NCBI GenBank assembly: GCA_019914995.1
Contig: CM034134.1
Coordinates: 4,968,463-5,032,462 of the forward strand
Length of the DNA: 64,000 nt
Direction: 5' to 3'
Source of the DNA: Acanthochlamys bracteata
Taxonomy: Eukaryota; Streptophyta; Magnoliopsida; Pandanales; Velloziaceae
Shown: positions 1-12,339 of the stretch, piece by piece
How positions within the stretch are numbered: position 1 is the first letter of the stretch
Layout: every line of letters begins with the position of its first letter
Program-made: the position numbers and the translations under genes
The notes under the pieces: generated by a model
What the model saw: only the letters and a program-made list of their open reading frames with translations
Database searches by the model: none
What the model was told of the DNA's origin: nothing

Positions 1-329
1 TCAGTCGGACGGTCGGAGAGTAGGTTCGGCAAAAATCTTAACTTTATTTCTCCCAGTGAACATTTGTTGGGGAACGCAACGGCGACAGACAGGGTTAAGG
101 AAAATGAAAATCTGATGGTAGTGGAGACGTCCTCGCTACCGGAGAAGAAGATTACACTACGGAAGATCACCGTGTGCAAAGGGAGGCTTGAGTGGGCTTG
201 AGTGGAGGTGGCTACATCGGGAGAGAAAGAAATAAGAGAAGTGGTTAAATAAAGGGAAAGAAGTAATATAATAATATAAGGTGGTCGGTTTAATTGGGAT
301 TGGCCCACTTGCAGGTATGGGGTGTTACA
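1..329 (-). repeat. Partial LTR of element 1 (3' LTR, cut by window edge)
   Basis: This stretch matches 7021-7349, including the shared blocks CAACGGCGACAGACA and GGTATGGGGTGTTACA. It is the first 329 bases, on the minus strand, of the downstream LTR. The LTR terminus reads TGTAACACC on the minus strand at 329. The purine-rich stretch just inside it (about 334-345, AAAGTGGGAG on the minus strand) is the likely polypurine tract. Confidence 0.85.
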
Positions 330-349
330 ATACACTCCCACTTTTTCAA

Positions 350-1840
350 AATTCATCCTCGAATTCCAAATAGAAGAAAAGATAAACTCATACCTCAAGA
401 GGTGAATAACCAAGGGTGCTTTGGTTTCATTTCCGCCTCTAACTCCCATGTTGCTTTCCTGCAAATGGTTCTGCCATAATATCAGAACAGAAGATAGTCC
501 CGGTTCTTTAGCTTACGAATTTGACGATCCAAGATCGCTTGCTGGTGTTCCTCATAAATCAAGTTCTGAAGGACTTGTCCGAAAATAGGCTTAATCAAAT
601 GTGAGGGATCTCGTAAGCACTTTCGGAACATCGAGATATGAAATATAGGATGTACGTCCGATAAACTCGGCGGCAAATCTAATCTATAAGAAACTTTGGT
701 TATAGGCTCCAAAATCTCAAGAGGGCCCATGTATTTTGGACTGAGCTTCTCCTTCTTCCCAAATCGCAGAATGCTTTTCATTGGCGAAACTCACAAGAAA
801 ACCTCATCACCAACTGCAAAAAATATCTCACAGCATTTTGGGTTTGCATAAGCCTTTTGTGGACTATGAGTGGCAGCCAATTTTTCTTTAATAAGTTTAA
901 TCTTCTTGGTGGTGTCACAGATGATATTTAGCGAAAGCTCGTTAGCCTCTTAGGTCTCAAATCAACAAACTAGCGATCGACACTTCCTACCATGTAAGGC
1001 CTCAAAGGGCACCAAAACTATTGTTATAAGCACATTCCACCAAGGATAAGTGCTAATCCCATGACTGCCCTAACTCAAGCAAAAAACAAGAGAGCAACAT
1101 GTCCTCTAATGTTTGGATAGTATGCTCAGATTGTCCATTAGTATGGGGTGAAAGATAGTACTATAGGTCAATTGAGTACCAAGTGCTTGCTAAACTTTAC
1201 TCTAGAAGCGGGAAGTGAATTGGGTTCCACGATTTGAGATAACTATCAAAGGAATTCTATGCAACCTCACTATCTCCCTCACATATAGCTATGCATACTA
1301 AGCTACATCATAAGTGGTTCTTACTGGCAGAAAATGTGCACTCTTTGTTAGTCTATCCACAATCACCTAGATAGAATCACAACCTTGTGGAGCTCGTGGA
1401 AGACACATTACAAAATCTAAAGTAATGTGATCCCACTTCCATCCAGGAATAGGCAATGACTGTAATAATCCTCCTAGCTAACGGTGTTCTGCCTTTATAG
1501 ATTGACAAGTAAGGCAACGAGAAACGAATTTAGGAACATCTCTTTTTAGACCACTCCACCAATACAACTGCTTCAAATCATGATACATCTTAGTAGTTCC
1601 CAAATTGACCGAATGTATAGTCAGTGTGCATCCTCTAAGATCTGATGGTTTAAATCTCCCACATCGGGAACACAAAGTCTCAGGCCACACCAAATAAATC
1701 CCTCAGAATCAACAGAAATTTCCTTTACGGCCCCTTTCATGACTTGATCAATCAACTTAACTAATTGCGGGTCTTCACTTTGCACAACCTTTATTCTATC
1801 CCTCAAAACAGAACGCATAGCTAAGTGAGAAGCCAAGCAT
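350..1840 (-). pseudogene. Element 1 integrase and chromodomain-like tail (decayed)
   Basis: On the minus strand, 1693-1478 encodes the HHCC zinc-binding region of a gypsy integrase, ending in the Cys pair of SRCLTCQSIKAEHR; this module joins newly made cDNA to host DNA. The catalytic core (about 840-1480) is broken by many stops. The conserved C-terminal block MKSILRFGKKEKLSPKYMGP is open at 781-482 and passes into LDRQIRKLKNRDY. It is followed, after a frameshift, by a chromodomain-like tail (WELEAEMKPKHPWLF) at about 360-430. That tail separates Tekay-type chromoviruses from non-chromoviral gypsy elements. No intact integrase can be made from this copy. Confidence 0.8.
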
Positions 1841-1989
1841 TAGATTTTGCCTCTAATCTCAGTCCACTCAACTGCAGACGATCTAAATCATAAGCTAGGG
1901 ATTTAGGTGTTGTGGTAAGATGAGCCAAACTCCTTGCTGATTTTTGACACTAGGCTTCGCAAGTCGCAACCACATTTGCCTTCTCCGGA

Positions 1990-3317
1990 TGATAAAGAAT
2001 CATGTAGTCGTAATCTTTTAATAGCTATAACCAACGATCTCTCTCAAATTCATTTTCTTTTGATAGAAAATGTACTTTAAGCTCTTGTGATCAATATATA
2101 TCTCTCAAGACACTCCATACAAATAATGCCTACATATCTTAAGTGCAAACACAACAGCGGCTAATTCCAAATCATGTGTTAGGTAGTTTTGCTCATGCTT
2201 CTTAAGCTACCGAGAGGCAAAATAAAACCCAATTGCTGCATCAACACACAACCCAAACTAACTCCGGGGGCATCACAATACATCTGAAATCCTCCACCAC
2301 TAACTGGTAAAGTAAGGACGGGTGCAGAAGTTAGACATGCCTTCAACCATTGGTAGCTCACCTCATACTTATCACTCCATACAAACTTTACTCCCTTACG
2401 AGTCAAACATGTCAACAGTGCTGCTATCTTGGAGAAGTCTTGAATGAATCTCCGATAGTATCCAGTGAAATCGAAAATGTTACGTACTTCTGCAAGATTT
2501 CTTTGTCTAGACCAGTTTGCTACAACTTCCATCTTTTGTGGGTCCATACTAATCCTCAATCCTGACATAACATGCCCCAAAAAGATCACACGGTCTAGCC
2601 AAAATTCACATTTAAATAGCTTAGCATATAATTCCCTCTCCTTTAAGGTTTGCAAGATAATTCGTAGATGCTTTGCATGTTCCTCTTTACTTGTAGAGTA
2701 AACCAACATATCATCAATAAAAACCACAATGAACCCGTCCAGGTAAGGCTTGAACATCCTCTTCATCAAGTCCATAAATACTGCAGGGGCATTTGTCAAC
2801 CCAAAAGGAATCACTAAGAACTCATAATGTCCATATCTGGTCCTGAATGCTATGTTAGCTATATCTTCCTCTCTTACCTTCAGCTGATAATATCCTGAAC
2901 GAAAATCAATCTTCGAAAACAACATGCTCCCTCCAGTTAGTCAAACAAGTCGGCTATTCGTGGAAGAACATATCGGTTGCTATTACCTTATTCAGTTGCC
3001 TGTAACCAATGCACAACCGCAACGATTCGTCTTGCTTATGCACGAATAGGACATGAGTAACCCAAAGGAGACACGCTAGGGTGAATAAAACCCTTCTCCA
3101 ATAAATCTTCAAGCTAACTCTTCAGCTCTTTCAGTTCGTCATGGGACATGTGATACAGAGGCACAGAAATTGGTCTCGTTCTTGGCACCAAAGCAAAACA
3201 AAACTCTACTTCCCTATGAGAAGGCAGTTCTGTAAGATCCGTAGGAAACACCTCTAGAAACTCTCTTACAACTTGAATATCATCAAGTCCATTTTTCAGG
3301 ATACTGCTATCATGCAC
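1990..3317 (-). pseudogene. Element 1 reverse transcriptase and RNase H (decayed)
   Basis: A 248-codon open stretch on the minus strand (2925-2179) covers most of a Ty3/gypsy reverse transcriptase: [15 protein letters not shown], then [19 protein letters not shown], then the catalytic box FIDDMLVYS, then the connection region FLGHV and GYYRRF. The N-terminal part of RT lies at 3317-3114 (the EVFPTDLTELP region), with stops and frameshifts between. RNase H starts at [15 protein letters not shown] frameshift near 2225 moves the rest (down to about 1990) into another frame. The RT catalytic Asp pair is present, but the polyprotein is interrupted, so the copy is inactive by itself. Confidence 0.88.
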
Positions 3318-3599
3318 TCATGCAAGAAAAGAGCTATACCTTTTTCTTCATAACCTACGGGTGTTTAACCAGGAGATCAAGTTATTAGGAGGTGAAGGAT
3401 CCTTGAAAACTAAACTCGGGTTCCCCTTCTACTCGAAACATCACAGATTTGCAAAAGCTGCATGATAGGAAGCGAGCCAATAAATCGCAAGCTTATCAGA
3501 GTCAAACATATTCAATAAAACCAAATCTGCAAGCATCTCGTGGTCATGAATCTTAACCACATATGCACGTAGCATATGAATACATCATTACTTGGAGTT

Positions 3600-4740
3600 G
3601 CCACCACAAAAATTACACGAATCTTATTTTGCAAAAGCATAGGATACATAAGAATGTGTAGAAGTAGAATCAAACAACGCGTTCACTTTCTCCTTGCAAA
3701 GTAATACCGTGCCTCAAACGGAAAACATAAACTCCAAACTCCTAAACATAAGGAATTAAGGTAAACTTATTCTCTCAAGGTTCAATCCCTTCAAGAAATG
3801 ACGTACTTTCTTCTCTTCAATGTGAACAACTCGGGGGCATAAGGTATACACCTGGTGAATTCTTAGATGTTTTCTCATATAGGCACATCCCTTTGCTGAA
3901 GGCTCTTGTCATACTCAACCTTGCTTTTCCTTAAGCTTCTGGGCCAAAATATCTTAAGAAAAAGCCTCTGAATTTCTGTCCATTTCAGCAGGTTTATAGT
4001 AATCGCCGTAGTACTTTTTACAATCTTATACCAAGCAAGGGCCATGCCTTTATGTATGTATGCAGCAAACTCTAACATTCTATTTGGAGAGCAATGCAAC
4101 ACTTGCTCAATTTTCTATAGTTCAGTTAGAAAATTCTACGGATCCTCATCATGCTCTTCACTAAACATAGGCGGATTCTGCTTCCTAAACCTCTACATAG
4201 ACAATAGACACTAGCTGAGAAGCGACTCTTGATACCCCGGACACATTTTGAGTAGTTACTGAAGTTGTCACTGTAAGGGCTTGCTTCTCAGGGGTAGCTG
4301 TAGCTATAACTTCAGGCACAAGGGGATGTGAAGCAGTGGAGGGCATAGTTCCACTCGGTCTATCTCCCTCTCCTAAATATTTGAGTCAGAATATCTGATA
4401 TAGTCCACTGAACAAGCATCAAATCCTTACACATAGCCTCATTACGAGGATCCATCTTGGGCCTCAACTCAGCTAAACATGATCCTTCACTACTAGCCCC
4501 GACATGCAATCCCCCTAACATAACTCCCTCAGGTAATGCAAATGACATACGTGGATCACGGCGTGTAGGGGTTCACTTTCCAGTCCTAACAGTAGTTTGC
4601 GGGATAAGAGATCGACTCTGCTTGTATGCGCTTTGGCGGCATCGTGACCTTACGAAGCTGTTAATGCTAGTGCAAAGAACTCAAATGAAAAATGCAGTTC
4701 AATTATCCTAGGCTCTGTGATCTCTTAGTACATGCCTTGC
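3600..4740 (-). pseudogene. Element 1 gag and protease remnants
   Basis: The minus strand of 4102-3875 encodes a gag-domain segment (RMLEFAAYIHKGMALAWYKI) typical of Tekay-type gag, the structural protein of the virus-like particle. The upstream part (4548-4360) is open but weakly conserved. At about 3690-3640 the protease active site reads ALFDSTSTHSYV: the catalytic Asp is kept, but the usual DSG/DTG glycine is Thr. Stops and frameshifts separate the pieces. I could not find a clear zinc knuckle. Confidence 0.7.
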
Positions 4741-4750
4741 TCTGATGCCA
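4739..4750 (-). promoter_or_regulatory. Primer binding site of element 1 (tRNA-iMet type)
   Basis: The minus strand reads TGGCATCAGAGC, one base off the plant initiator-Met consensus TGGTATCAGAGC. It lies 4 bases inside the LTR end (CGTAACA at 4755), where minus-strand DNA synthesis would be primed. Confidence 0.85.
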
Positions 4751-4754
4751 AATT

Positions 4755-7349
4755 TGTTACGACCCAACCCGGCCGCAACCGGCCAAGACTAAACCTAGCC
4801 TAGATAGCACCTAGACTAGGTCCTGCCTAGTAAGACTGACCCAAAAACACCATAAACGACTCACCGTAACATTTTCAAATAAATAAATTTTGGCAAAATC
4901 ACCCTTAAAACTTCAAGTGAAAACCTGTCACAATAAATTATTTCACGACAAAAAGATAACGATATAAATAAGTGATATCAATGACTAAACAAAATAAAAT
5001 ATCTTTTGGCTACCGCTAGCCGCCCATGCCTATTACAATCCAAAATATTAACTTACAAAACCAAAACACAACACCAAAATGTATAAGAGTGAACATACCT
5101 TTCGAGAATTAACAGAGCCATGTATATGACATGATGAACTATAAATGCATTGTTGACGCGCTATCCAACTGCTCTGTGCTGGACCTACTCAACTGCCGCT
5201 AGTTCTTGGAATGTTTGGTGGAGGCCAAATAAAGAACAAAAAAGAGAGCCCAGTCTCAGTGAGGTGAAAATAACAGAATGCGTTATTCTTATGCATTTTC
5301 TAACTGTTTCAATCCTATTCGCTACATGCAACAGATTCAATGATAGATCAGAGCACGCCCTACCGGGTCCTAGGCCGTGCCATACTAACCCAGTTCCTAG
5401 CAAGGACAGATACGGAGGGCTTGACATGCAACTATTGCAGTCCAAGAGATATCACACTATATCACTTCGCAATTATATTCGTTAGGTGCCATGTACTTAT
5501 AAGAACAAACAACATAGTTTATGTTCATACACCGTGACTTCATAAATATATGAAATCCACCATGCATGCTATATCACCACTATGCATTCATACATGCATC
5601 GTGCATTATCCAAACATTTGCCTAATATGATATCGTGTATATATATCTATCTATATTAATGATGTGACACTAGTGAGGGAATCAGAAAATAAACATATCA
5701 TATAGAGCGAGACCTAGTCTTCAGCTCAACCTAACAACCATGCTGCTCCTGCCTCGGTAAGGTACAACCATCCGTGTGATCAAATCGGATGGAGTGTAGT
5801 ATCACCTCCACGCGCATGGGCCTCACAATAGTATGGCCATATGTGGGTGCCCGCCCCACACCCACTGGAGTCCCGATATAATCCCCCGACTCACTTGTCC
5901 TCGTGCAGCACGAGTGTCTATGCACTATGAAAGCAAGCTCATGCAGTTATATTTTAATATAAATTATGTCTCTATGCATAAATATGGTTTCATAGTTCAT
6001 TCATTAATGCTCAAGGTCATAGTTAACGTTCCAAGCATGCTAGTGAACTATGCACTATATACAAGAACTCATATTGCATAAGAAAACATTCATGCTATAG
6101 ATGTCATCAAATGCTAAGCCCTTTAATTACCACATGCTACTAAGATTAGTTCAAATGAAATCAATACAAACATGCTCTGCACATACAAAATGCCATCTAG
6201 CATGAGGAATAATTTAATCATAAATAGAAAGTAATGAGGTATACTGAGGTTCCAAAACAAATGTTACCTGTGCTAGAAGCCTACCTCAAGCTAAGAAAGG
6301 AAAGGCACGGTAACCATCACCTGTTTTCACACGATCACTTAGTTCGCTGGTTAGTCTAAGTCACGCCACTCAGCTCACGTTCCTCAGCGAAAAGTTATAA
6401 CACCCACGGGCACATCTATTACTTTATTGCGTTGAACGGAACAAATCTAACAATTATAATACATAGCACACTCCACTACAATCAACTTGCTGCAATGGCA
6501 GCAGCTCATTCTAAAATTTCATCCATCATCCATTCCACCAATCATCTAAATTATATCCACTAATCAGATATACTAGCGGTAGTAAGATTAGTAAGCTTAA
6601 AGGGGAAATTTGTACTCCAACTTAGCTTCGAATAACCCACGAATCACCAATTCCTCAACTTAGCGATTACCTAAGTCGAAACTAATTAGTAACCTACCAA
6701 ACAGTAACTTCTTTAAGCACAACACGCGTATTTTGGCTCACCTGCAAGTGGGACTCGTTTGACTACCAGATTCTTGCATGAATAGTACTAACCGAAAAGG
6801 AATCTGCCAAAAGAAAATTCAATCAGCTGTGAGACGCAAACAACTACTACTGAGTTAAGAGAAAGACATTAACACATCAACTAGCACACTGGCGGCCGAA
6901 AATCGTCTAAATCGATTCACCAGCTCATCAATGCAATCCTAATAATAACCTGAAATTCGACTCAATTGACGAACGAAAAAGCATTATCTAACTAAGGAGA
7001 CGAATTCTAGGTTCTTACCGTAGTTGGACGGCCGGCGAGGAGGTCAGACCAAAATCCTAACTCTATGCTGCCCGATGAATATTGTTTGGAAACACAACGG
7101 CGACAGACAAAGTGCAGGAAAATAAAAATATGAAGGTAGAGGAGACATCCTCGTTCCCAGAGAAGAAGATTACACGTCGGAAGATCACCGTGTGTAAAGG
7201 GAGGCTCGGGTGGGGGTGGTTGCGTCGGGAGAGAAAGAAATAGGCCGAAGTGTTTAGAAGAAAGAAAATAAAGGGGAAGGAAATAAGATAAAAGTATAAG
7301 GTGGTTGGTTTAATTGGGGTTGGCACACATGCAGGTATGGGGTGTTACA
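4755..7349 (-). repeat. 5' LTR of element 1, about 2.6 kb
   Basis: The LTR begins TGTAACACC at 7349 (minus strand) and ends CGTAACA at 4755, next to the primer binding site, so its length is about 2,595 bp. The same type of sequence recurs, diverged, at 26792-28677 plus 33351-34109, 41465-42428 and 52232-53473. Shared landmarks include a block near 5840-5900 (the CACACCCACTGGAGT region) that has a counterpart at 28013-28060. Short open frames inside it (such as 5150-5485 and 7326-7063) show no protein similarity I recognise and are treated as chance. Confidence 0.88.
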
Positions 7350-8433
7350 AGAGCAAACTGAATGGTAGAACTCAAGTGGAATTCTTCTTTGTCGCAACCG
7401 CATATGGTGCCCAATGACCCTTCACTGCTCAAGCATTTGCTGTACGATGCACACAATTCAACTGGAGGTGGGCATGGTGGTGAGTTTTTGTAGATGCATC
7501 TTGTTTAGTGATTTGATCTTTTTTTGTTGATGCATATAACGTGTTGATCTAAAATCCTATTTGTTGCTCTTGTTATCAAAATTGTATGGCAAATGGATGA
7601 GTGTAATATGTAGAAACGCATCTTTGATCTACAGGTTTTCTCTCTAGAATGCATTTTCTTCACCACTTCTTCAATTTTTCTGACATTGATTAATGAGCCT
7701 TTGATCCACACCTTAGTTGAGATATGTTGTGTGTATGTTCCTCTAGAGGTGTTGAGAAGATTCGAACTTAAACATAATCGGGATCATTTTGAAATAACGT
7801 CTGAAGGTAGCATGATACTGCTTCTCGGGTGATCTACAAATTCCTCTCTATGTGAGAAGCAGCACCCGTCCAGCTGGTTGTTTCTTCGGCTGCTTTCTAT
7901 AGATATTCTATTGAACTACGCAACAATGTAATAGTTGCCTGGTTTGTCAGCTGTTTTCCTTATCAGCCGAATGATAACCGACTGACTCCATGCTGTTTTG
8001 TTAGAACACTTAGATAAAGATCATTAATTACTTAAATATATAAATCATATTAGTTGATCTTTATTATCATCAAAATTTTACAGGTTCCAACCTGTAATTT
8101 CTATCTATGTAACTATCCTAATCTTTAGAATGTTGTAGTAGCTTCTCAAGAACTCTTCAAAAGTTGAAGATATAAGGGTTCAATACCTTGTATGATCAAC
8201 AGGCATATTGATTTATTTTCTTCTAGTCTTTCTTCTACGATTCCTCTAGTTTATCTACTTCTTACTTTGTTCTCTGTCCTTGTCTTATTCTTCTATCTAC
8301 AATTTTCTAATTCATCTGCTTCTCACATTATTTTATCTATATTCACCTTAGTTTCGTTAATTCCCCAACCGTCTAGTCAAATTTCATAATAATGTCAAAG
8401 ATAATGGCCCCTTTATAAGATAGAGGTGACGCA
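7350..8433. other. Unassigned sequence right of element 1
   Basis: I see no gene and no element end here. The first 120 bases have codon-like composition in one plus-strand frame up to a GGTGAGT resembling a splice donor near 7471, but no family is recognisable. From about 8190 the strand is rich in pyrimidines (TTCTTCTA-type runs), as often seen in leaders upstream of gag, and it runs into the gag remnant that follows. It could be the leader of that element. Confidence 0.3.
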
Positions 8434-9130
8434 TGGGAGAGTTTCCGCAATGCCCAAACCCAAAGCTTAGAAAATTGCCCGGAACGCAAAGGAATTGGCA
8501 GTTTATGTGGAGCTTGAAGCAACTCTTTAACAACGCTAGTATCACGGGTGACGCCAGCAGAATTGACTATGCCATACTTTACCTCAAGAATATAATGATG
8601 GTATAATAGTGGAGGAGGCATTACTGATGAAAAAGGAACTTGCACTATTGCCACGTGGACGTGCTCAATAAGGAACTCGAACAACAATTCTATCCAAAGA
8701 TATTGAGACCGAAATTCGGGGAAAACTTCTGCGACTAACCAAACGAGGTATACATCAAGTTCTCTAACTTGATCTTAGAGATCCTTGACTTGGTAGAGAA
8801 GGAGGCCCTCCAACCTTTATAGACGGGCTGCAAGCGTAGGCCAGGTTGTAGATTCTATGCAGGATAGCTTAATGCTACGTCATTAATATCACCAAATACC
8901 TCATCATGTTCAAAAAGCATGCGAAGAGTAAGGTTTAGAAGAGGTTCAAGAGCAAAGGTGGGAAGCCAGACATCATGTCAAAGAGGCAATCCTGTCTTGG
9001 TAGAAGTCAAAAGAGGCCCGAGCATAGGCAAAAAAACACAATCAAAATATCCAAGGAAGCAAATGGCCACTTTTGGAATGCTTCTTTTTCAATGGACCAC
9101 ATATGACTACTATATAACTATGACCTTCCT
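8434..9130 (+). pseudogene. Ty3/gypsy gag remnant
   Basis: In shifting plus-strand frames the region reads like the gag of a common plant gypsy family: a start resembling the PKPKAF block, an ARNAKELAVYVELEATL segment, a middle resembling LRRLKxTGSIxxYVKEF, a later AESLxEFKKP-like part, and a lysine-rich tail (8919-9137). The same gag family is seen more clearly at 51107-52230. Several stops and frameshifts are present and no pol follows: the next recognisable sequence is the CACTA-like region. Assignment rests on spaced motif similarity, so it is moderately secure. Confidence 0.55.
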
Positions 9131-9134
9131 CGAC

Positions 9135-11750
9135 TGAAACATACAATGGGTATTCGCAAAAAATCCGTCAGTAAAGAAACTTACCGACTAAAACTATCTT
9201 CGTCGGTTGCGACTAGTCGTGAAATGACTTATCCACTAAGCTAGACACTCTGTCGGCTTTGCCCAGTGAATTACAGATTGAAAAAATTCAAGCAGTAATT
9301 TTATTGTACCCCCTAAAAATTTCAGTCGGTATTTAGTTTACCTACTTATAATTCTAGTCAATGATTTTATGTTACACACTAAAATTTTCATGCAGTAATT
9401 CCAATTTAGCTACTGAAACTTTCAGTGGGTAATTTCGATTTAGCCACTGAAACTTTTAGTGGGCAATTTCATTTACCTACTGAATATTTAGTTGGTAATT
9501 CAATTACCAACTCAATTTCATCAGTAGGTCCTTATTGAAATTCAGTTGGTAGACGCTTAAATATCTTGTTACATATCCATTAAAGCATCATCGTACACTG
9601 AAATGACCCACTTGCTAACAGACTAATTTTTCAATGTAGTTGTATCTAATAAATGCATATATACTGAATGGTTGCATTCAATAGAGAAACTAAGGTAACA
9701 AAAGAAAGAACTAGTAAAATCTCACTCTGAAAATTGTCCAAACTTTTCTTGCAATTCTGTACCAAGGGCTGGTATGTATTAAATCTTGGCATATGTTGAA
9801 AGAATGATTGCTAGGTATCTTTCCTGCATTATCCAATGGTGTGCCACAATAAATAGTATAGAGGGACTAATAACTAACAGAATTGCAGAGAGTTGAAAGA
9901 AGCTTTATTCTTACGTTACTGTGGGAAGCTTCTCATTTATGATATTGAAACGTCCCTAGGACTACAGCAAGGTCTTCTCACCAAAAGGTGGCTATACTCC
10001 CCAGGAACATAGCTACTTCCTTATTCCCAAAATCAGTAAATTGGAAGTAAGAATAGGTACCTAGTATTTCTGTTCTATGGATGCTAAAATAAGAGTACGT
10101 GAACTTGAGGGTTTTCATAATTCAGGAATGGATGAAAATATAACCTAGAGCAGCAAGGAAAATGTTGAGGCACTGCAAAGCTATAAGCAAACAATCTTCA
10201 TTAGAAAACATCACATAGTTGTAAGTGCAAAAGTATAAAACTTGCATTGTATTAGACAAAGGCACTTCTGTCAAGAGAAACAATAAAAAATAAGAATAGC
10301 CACCTTGACCATTATTTCATGCACTACGGGCTTGTGCAGGAACTTTCATGCCTTTGCTGCTGCATATGCTGATCAAACACGAGGATTGGACCATCCCATA
10401 CCATATGTCATCACTTACACAATCACGGCTTTGTTAACAGTTGGAGAATGACATCTACATACCTACAGACAGTCACAGTATCTAAACATTAAAGAGTTTA
10501 AATTTGTTATCTATGAGGTGCAAGCACAAGCATTATTTCCTTTTTAATGCTTTTTCAGCAAAAAATCATACACATTCAGTAAATTTCCTCTTATCAGGAA
10601 CTAAGAGCTTGACAAAAAAACTGAAATCAAGCAATTTTCAAATCGATTTTGCTTTGACCTTCACATCATCTAACCAGGTTCTAAGAGCTAAGACTTGAAC
10701 ATTTTCTTGTTTCATCTTACGCAGCAATAAGAACACTTGCTGCTTAAGCAATTAATGCTTCAAAAGCAATTACCCAGTAGTAAGAACTACTTATGCCTTC
10801 TTGAATCATCGAACTCTGTGAAGCATTTCATCGAACAGTTGATGAGCAACAATATTATTATCGTATAATCAACATAAATGCCAGAGAAACAATACTAAAA
10901 CATGTGATTAAGAGAGCATAGCAAGTGGTAGACCGGCGCGAGACACGCGACGAAAGCAACGTCAGCGGAGAAGTGGAATGTGTTGAGAGATGGTAGTTGT
11001 TGTTAGTTGAGAAAAAACTGCACTGAAGAAGAAACTCACAATATAGTGAACTGATCAGGCAGTTGTGACGAATCTTTCAAACGTTTCTCTCCTCTTCCTC
11101 TTGCTATCCGTATTTTCTATCATTTCACCAAACTTCTCCTCTAATTTTTTCATTAGAAACCTCCAAAAGAAACTGAAGTTACATAAAAAAATCTAATAAA
11201 GTTTAACGATTTAATAATACCCATAAGCTAAAATTACTAGAAATATAGAAAGGTGCTAAAATAGTGAATGGAGCTAGTGTCAACGGAGAAGTTCGCGTCG
11301 GGAATGCACTTTGAGTGGATCGTTGAAGAGGAAAAGCAGAGGCCAGGCGAGACCACATCGTGCACCGAGAGGGAGTGTATCTCGCGAAGAGAAAGAGCAT
11401 AGGCACGTCCAAATCGCGCGCCCGCAGAGCAGGCGCCGAGAATACATCATGCAATGGTGAGGACGAGAAGAACAAGTCATGTTTATAAACCTAACACAAT
11501 TTTACCGACTAAAAAAAATGTTAAGTAAATAATTTGACATTTGAAATACAAAAAATACCAATCCGAATATAGCCAACCCACATGGATTTCAGTCAGTAAA
11601 TTACCAACTAACAAGATCATCAATTGGTAATTTAGTGACCGAAAAGTTGTAGTCGGTGAAGTACCTGACAAAAGTACAGTTAGTAGAAAGTTTATCGACA
11701 GAAGTTCTCTAGAGTTAGTAAATATACCGACTAGGCTCCACTCATTCGAT
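9135..11750. mobile_element. Probable CACTA-like non-autonomous DNA transposon
   Basis: Both ends carry clusters of short, degenerate, partly inverted repeats built on ACCGACTGAAATTTTCAGTCGGTAA. On the left (about 9165-9550) more than ten copies occur in both orientations; on the right (about 11500-11735) there are several more, including TTACCGACT and TAGTCGGT. Arrays of this kind are typical subterminal repeats of plant CACTA (En/Spm) transposons. The interior (9560-11480) encodes no recognisable transposase. I could not define the CACTA terminal inverted repeat or the 3-bp target duplication, so the ends are approximate and a different DNA-transposon family is possible. Confidence 0.45.
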
Positions 11751-11859
11751 AAGAGACTAGAGAGAACGCCGAGCTAAGAAAGTCTTCCACATCAGACCCA
11801 AAGTAAGTCTTCCTCATCAGCAGGCAACGCCCAGCTAAGAAAGAAACTAGAGAGAACTT

Positions 11860-12305
11860 CAGAGGAAGAAACCCTATGGCAAGTAAGCTTCATAGAAGGA
11901 GATCACTATGAAAAACCCTATGATTCAGCTTATAGCTTCGCTAGAAGGTTGTAGGAGACTTACGAATTATCGAGTGAGATAGCCTAGGTGTAGTTAGCGG
12001 ATTTGTTCTAGGCCTTTGCGAAGGCATGCATGTTACAGCCACACGGACTTTGTGAAGTGTAGAAGCCTACGGTGAGTTGTTCTTGTGAAGGTGTTTTGCG
12101 AAACATCAAGTCTCAGTGATTGTACATTGGCTAATGTTATTAGATTTCACTTGAAGGTTTTGAGTAACATAGACGTAGGTATTACGATGCCGAACCACAT
12201 AAAATCTTAATGTGCTATCTGGTTTGCCTCTCATAATCGCTTGTCATTATTTTTTTTTAATTTTGTTGTGCTAACTTCGGTGCATATTTTGTGGAATACG
12301 GTAAC
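11860..12305 (+). repeat. Sirevirus-like LTR 3' portion (copy A)
   Basis: This matches the 3' part of the LTR family seen at 23250-23560, 34640-35150, 38160-38640 (inverted) and 56180-56640. Shared landmarks, in order, are GCCTAGGTGTAG, TTTGCGAAGGCATGCATG, GACTTTGTGAAGTGTAGAAG, AAGTCTCAGTGATTGTAC, GCCGAACCACATAAAATCTTA and GTGCTATCTGGTTTGCC. The canonical end of the family is missing; it stops near 12305, where copia coding remnants begin. Confidence 0.7.
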
Positions 12306-12339
12306 ATAGCAGATTCTACACATCCACCCCTCCAACCCA

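Larger units (their letters stand above)
1..7349 (-). mobile_element. Tekay-like Ty3/gypsy retrotransposon (element 1)
   Basis: A minus-strand LTR retrotransposon. Reading the minus strand it runs: LTR (7349-4755), primer binding site (4750-4739), gag, protease, reverse transcriptase, RNase H, integrase, a degraded C-terminal chromodomain, then the second LTR starting at 329 and leaving the window at position 1. RT before integrase is the Ty3/gypsy order. The long LTR, the TGTAACACC LTR start and the chromodomain-like tail fit the Tekay/Del chromoviruses (family assignment is inference). The two LTR copies can be aligned by eye over 1-329 and 7021-7349 but differ at many positions, so the insertion is old. 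All frames are broken. The target duplication cannot be checked because one end lies outside the window. Confidence 0.9.

Noticed and set aside
5150..6081. Open frames of 64-111 codons on both strands
   Set aside because: They lie inside the element 1 LTR, overlap each other on opposite strands and have no protein-like motif; chance frames.
10504..11671. Open frames inside the CACTA-like region (64-90 codons)
   Set aside because: No transposase or host protein motif, overlapping frames; no support as genes.
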